From Pseudomonas sp. UYIF39 (GTDB lineage Bacteria; Pseudomonadota; Gammaproteobacteria; Pseudomonadales; Pseudomonadaceae): a stretch of 64,000 nucleotides of DNA. The notes beneath the pieces are model-generated. The model worked only from the letters and a program-made list of their open reading frames with translations, was not told the origin of the DNA and did not search any database. The position numbers and the translations under genes are program-made. The DNA is taken from contig NZ_JALBYU010000001.1 of NCBI RefSeq assembly GCF_029963765.1, positions 1 through 64,000 of the forward strand. Direction: 5' to 3'. Positions 61,151 through 64,000 of this stretch are shown one piece after another (position 1 is the first letter of the stretch; each line of letters opens with the position of its first letter).

Positions 61151-63088
61151 ATGGGCCAGACTCGTTTTGCCAGTGGGCGTCAATTGGATCTGATTTGCCT
61201 GGGGCGCCTTGGCGTCGACCTCTATGCGCAGCAAGTCGGGGCGCGGTTGGAAGATGTTTCAAGCTTCGCCAAATACCTCGGCGGGTCGTCCGCCAACATC
61301 GCTTTCGGCACGGCTCGGCTGGGCCTGAAATCGGCGATGCTGAGCCGGGTAGGGGACGACCATATGGGCCGCTTCCTGGTCGAATCCCTGGCCCGCGAAG
61401 GTTGCGACGTCAGCGGCGTCAAGGTCGATCCGGAACGCCTGACCGCCATGGTCCTGCTCGGGCTCAAGGATCGCGAAACCTTTCCTTTGGTCTTCTACCG
61501 CGAAAACTGCGCCGACATGGCACTGCGGGCCGAAGACATCAGTGAAGCCTTCATTGCCTCCAGCAAAGCCTTGCTGATCACCGGCACCCATTTCTCCACC
61601 GACGGCGTCTACAAGGCGAGCATCCAAGCGCTGGATTACGCCGAGAAGCACAACGTCAAACGGGTGCTGGACATCGATTATCGCCCGGTACTCTGGGGCC
61701 TGGCCGGCAAGGCCGACGGCGAAACCCGTTTCGTCGCCGACCAGAACGTCAGCCAGCATGTGCAGAAAATCCTCCCGCGTTTCGACCTGATCGTCGGCAC
61801 TGAGGAAGAGTTTTTGATTGCCGGCGGCTCCGAGGACTTGCTCACCGCGCTGCGCAATGTGCGGCGCCTGAGCGCAGCGACCCTGGTGGTCAAGCTCGGC
61901 CCGCAGGGCTGCACGGTGATTCACGGGGTGATCCCGGCACGTCTTGAAGACGGTGCCATTTATCCCGGCGTTCGGGTGGAAGTGTTGAATGTGCTGGGGG
62001 CTGGTGATGCCTTCATGTCGGGCTTCCTCGCCGGTTGGCTGGAGGATGCGAGCGACGAGCGCTGCTGCCAGTTGGCCAATGCCTGTGGCGGCCTGGTGGT
62101 GTCGCGCCATGCCTGCGCCCCGGCCATGCCGACCCGCGCCGAACTCGACTATCTGTTTAACAGCCCGGTGCCGATTACCCGGCCGGATCAGGACGCGGTG
62201 TTGCAGCGTTTGCATCAGGTCAGCGTGCCGCGCAAACAGTGGAAGCAACTGTTCATTTTTGCTTTCGACCATCGCGGGCAACTGGTGGAGCTGGCGCACA
62301 AGGGCGGTCGCGAGCTGAACGCCATCGGCGAACTCAAGCAACTGTTTATCAAGGCTGTGGAACGAGTCGAAGCCGATTTGCGCAAGCAAGGCATCGAGGC
62401 CGATGTCGGGCTGCTGGCCGATCAACGCTTCGGCCAGGACTCGCTGAACGTCGCCACCGGTCGTGGCTGGTGGGTGGCGCGTCCGGTGGAAGTGCAAGGT
62501 TCGCGGCCATTGGCCTTCGAACATGGGCGCTCCATCGGCAGCAACCTGATCGCCTGGCCGCAGGAACAAATCATCAAGTGCCTGGTGCAATTCCATCCCG
62601 ACGACGAGCCGCTGCTGCGACTGGAACAGGAAGCGCAGATCAAGGGTTTGTACCAGGCCTCCCAGGTCAGTGGTCATGAACTGCTGCTGGAAATCATCCC
62701 GCCCAAGGATCACCCGTCGACGCATCCGGACGTGTTGTATCGCGCCCTCAAACGCCTCTACAACCTGGGCATCTACCCGGCGTGGTGGAAGATCGAAGCG
62801 CAGAGCGCCGAGGAATGGAAACAGCTCGATGAGTTGATTCAGGAACGTGATCCGTACTGCCGAGGCGTGGTGTTGCTGGGGCTGAATGCACCGGCAGCGG
62901 CACTGGCCGAAGGGTTTCAACAGGCCAGCCAGAGCCAGACTTGCCGCGGGTTTGCAGTCGGCCGGACGATTTTTCAGGAGCCGAGCCGCGCGTGGATGGC
63001 CGGTGAAATCGACGATGAGACGCTGATCCGTCTGGTGCAGGGCACGTTTGTCGAACTGATCGATGCCTGGCGCAGTGCCCGCGCATGA
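61151..63088 (+). CDS. iolC: Bifunctional 5-dehydro-2-deoxygluconokinase / DUF2090 protein (IolC)
   Basis: 645 residues, about twice a kinase alone. Residues 1-325 are a PfkB-family kinase: GRLGVDLYAQQVG, KYLGGSSANIAFGTARLGL, and the catalytic site NVLGAGDAFMSGFLAGW. From about 340 the DUF2090 domain follows (FIFAFDHRGQLVELAHKGG, VGLLADQRFGQDSLNVATGRGWWVARPVE, and ending WMAGEIDDETLIRLVQGTFVELIDAW), thought to be the aldolase-like half acting on the phosphorylated product. Phosphorylates 5-dehydro-2-deoxy-D-gluconate in myo-inositol breakdown. ATG with AGGAG site. First gene of the rightward iol operon. Confidence 0.95.
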   Translation: MGQTRFASGRQLDLICLGRLGVDLYAQQVGARLEDVSSFAKYLGGSSANIAFGTARLGLKSAMLSRVGDDHMGRFLVESLAREGCDVSGVKVDPERLTAMVLLGLKDRETFPLVFYRENCADMALRAEDISEAFIASSKALLITGTHFSTDGVYKASIQALDYAEKHNVKRVLDIDYRPVLWGLAGKADGETRFVADQNVSQHVQKILPRFDLIVGTEEEFLIAGGSEDLLTALRNVRRLSAATLVVKLGPQGCTVIHGVIPARLEDGAIYPGVRVEVLNVLGAGDAFMSGFLAGWLEDASDERCCQLANACGGLVVSRHACAPAMPTRAELDYLFNSPVPITRPDQDAVLQRLHQVSVPRKQWKQLFIFAFDHRGQLVELAHKGGRELNAIGELKQLFIKAVERVEADLRKQGIEADVGLLADQRFGQDSLNVATGRGWWVARPVEVQGSRPLAFEHGRSIGSNLIAWPQEQIIKCLVQFHPDDEPLLRLEQEAQIKGLYQASQVSGHELLLEIIPPKDHPSTHPDVLYRALKRLYNLGIYPAWWKIEAQSAEEWKQLDELIQERDPYCRGVVLLGLNAPAAALAEGFQQASQSQTCRGFAVGRTIFQEPSRAWMAGEIDDETLIRLVQGTFVELIDAWRSARA

Positions 63089-63103
63089 CGCAACACCGCA
63101 ATA

Positions 63104-63197
63104 CCTGTGGGAGCGAGCTTGCTCGCGATGACGGCGGCACATTCAACATTAATGTCGCCTGATACACCGCCATCGCGAGCAAGCTCGCTCCCACAGG
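63104..63197. repeat. Inverted REP doublet between iolC and iolE
   Basis: 27-bp perfect arms at 63104-63130 and 63171-63197 with a 40-nt loop, core GTGGGAGCGAGCTTGCTCGC. It sits inside the operon, between two co-directional genes, where it may damp downstream expression or stabilise the iolC message. Confidence 0.92.
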
Positions 63198-63245
63198 GTT
63201 TTGTGTCGTTCTTACTGGTTAGGTAAAACAATAAAAGGTGCAGCC

Positions 63246-64000
63246 ATGCCCGCTATTCGAATTGGCATCAACCCGATCTCCTGGAGCAACGACGACCTGC
63301 CGTCCCTCGGTGGCGAGACGCCGCTGAGCACCGCCCTGAGTGAAGGCAAGGAAATCGGCTACGAAGGTTTCGAACTCAATGGCAAGTTCCCCAAGGATGC
63401 CAAAGGCGTCAGTGACGTGCTGCGGCCATACGACTTGGCCCTGGTGTCCGGGTGGTATTCCAGCCGTCTGGCCCGCCGCTCGGTGGCCGAAGAAATCGAC
63501 GCCATCGGCAGCCATGTCGAGCTGTTGGCGAAGAACGGCGCCAAGGTGCTGGTGTACGGTGAAGTCGCCGACTCCATTCAAGGCCAGCGCATTCCGCTGG
63601 TTGAACGCCCACGTTTCCACACCGAACACGCCTGGCAGGAATACGCCGACAAACTCACCGAACTGGCGCGCTTCACCTTGTCCCAAGGTGTGCGCCTGGC
63701 CTACCACCACCACATGGGAGCCTACGTCGAATCCCCGGCCGACATCGACAAGTTGATGGCGCTAACCGGCAGTGAAGTCGGCCTGCTGTTCGATTCGGGC
63801 CATTGCTACATGGGTGGCGGCGAGCCGTTACAGGTGCTGCGCAAACACATCGAACGCATCTGCCACGTGCATTTCAAGGACGTGCGCAAACCGGTGGTGC
63901 AACTCGCGCGCAACAACCTGTGGAGCTTCCCGGACTGCATCATCAACGGCACCTTCACCGTGCCCGGTGATGGCGACATCGACTTCGGCGCCTTGCTCGA
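63246..64000 (+). CDS. iolE: myo-Inosose-2 dehydratase IolE (5' part)
   Basis: At least 251 residues; the gene runs off the window. It starts MPAIRIGINPISWSNDDLPSLGG, with LAYHHHMGAYVESPADIDKLMALTG, VGLLFDSGHCYMGGG and ICHVHFKDVRK as conserved TIM-barrel metal-site stretches (His, Asp, His) of the xylose-isomerase-like family. IolE dehydrates 2-keto-myo-inositol in the inositol pathway. It stands 157 nt behind iolC across a REP doublet, with GGTGCAGCC before the ATG. Confidence 0.92.
   Translation, partial: MPAIRIGINPISWSNDDLPSLGGETPLSTALSEGKEIGYEGFELNGKFPKDAKGVSDVLRPYDLALVSGWYSSRLARRSVAEEIDAIGSHVELLAKNGAKVLVYGEVADSIQGQRIPLVERPRFHTEHAWQEYADKLTELARFTLSQGVRLAYHHHMGAYVESPADIDKLMALTGSEVGLLFDSGHCYMGGGEPLQVLRKHIERICHVHFKDVRKPVVQLARNNLWSFPDCIINGTFTVPGDGDIDFGALL

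Noticed and set aside
61259..63142. 627-codon open frame opposite iolC
   Set aside because: Antisense shadow of the well-recognised iolC; no ribosome site or recognisable domain.

Overview
The window is a chromosomal stretch of a fluorescent-group Pseudomonas. Evidence: coding sequence is GC-rich with strong third-position bias; the intergenic gaps carry the inverted REP doublets typical of this group (core GTGGGAGCGAGCTTGCTCGC); and many products belong to families characteristic of the genus (HglS, AruF/AruG, AotJ/AotO, DhcA/DhcB, DUF6124, Pseudomonas-type iol genes). No rRNA, tRNA or CRISPR was seen.

Layout. 1-9.3 kb: an orphan type VI secretion module read leftward, hcp - vgrG - DUF4123 adaptor - VasX-like effector - two DUF6708 genes, the last broken by a stop codon. 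It is preceded by a sigma-54-like promoter with three copies of an 18-bp dyad upstream. 9.6-17 kb: DJ-1/PfpI protein, HglS (lysine catabolism), an alpha/beta hydrolase next to a Baeyer-Villiger-type monooxygenase, a MASE2-GGDEF diguanylate cyclase and an exported M20 carboxypeptidase. 17-25.3 kb: oxaloacetate decarboxylase, then a leftward set of RpiR regulator, cysteine hydrolase, glutamine-synthetase-like ligase, N-formylglutamate-amidohydrolase-like enzyme, PuuP-like permease and an AruF/AruG pair. It looks like an amine or amino-acid catabolic unit whose substrate is not evident.

25.6-33 kb: a histidine phosphatase with cobF, an ftrA-like regulator broken by an amber codon next to a rhodanese gene, a glutamine amidotransferase, an aotJ-like binding protein and aotO-like enzyme without their ABC partners, a secreted esterase and a small exported protein. 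33-39.7 kb looks like an accessory island: a phage/tailocin sheath remnant on one side; an acyl-CoA ligase, a TorF-type porin and an exported amidohydrolase with a divergent LysR gene in the middle; a MITE-like element and tandem repeats on the other side. 39.5-40.1 kb holds a small DUF6124 gene with a long, structured, possibly switching leader.

40.2-52.4 kb: housekeeping and transport genes (ABM monooxygenase, GST, YddG-like exporter, MntH, LysR plus Rossmann reductase), then dhcR-dhcA-dhcB-atoB for dehydrocarnitine/acetoacetate use, a sirtuin and a methyltransferase. 52.8-57.9 kb: a formamidase with a four-cysteine insertion, an MNIO (DUF692)/DUF2063 pair without an adjacent precursor peptide, and a two-component system. 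58-64 kb: an alanine-rich membrane protein with a 24-residue membrane peptide, a GST, and the start of the myo-inositol operon (iolR, iolC, partial iolE) with GGAA-N6-TTCC operator sites.
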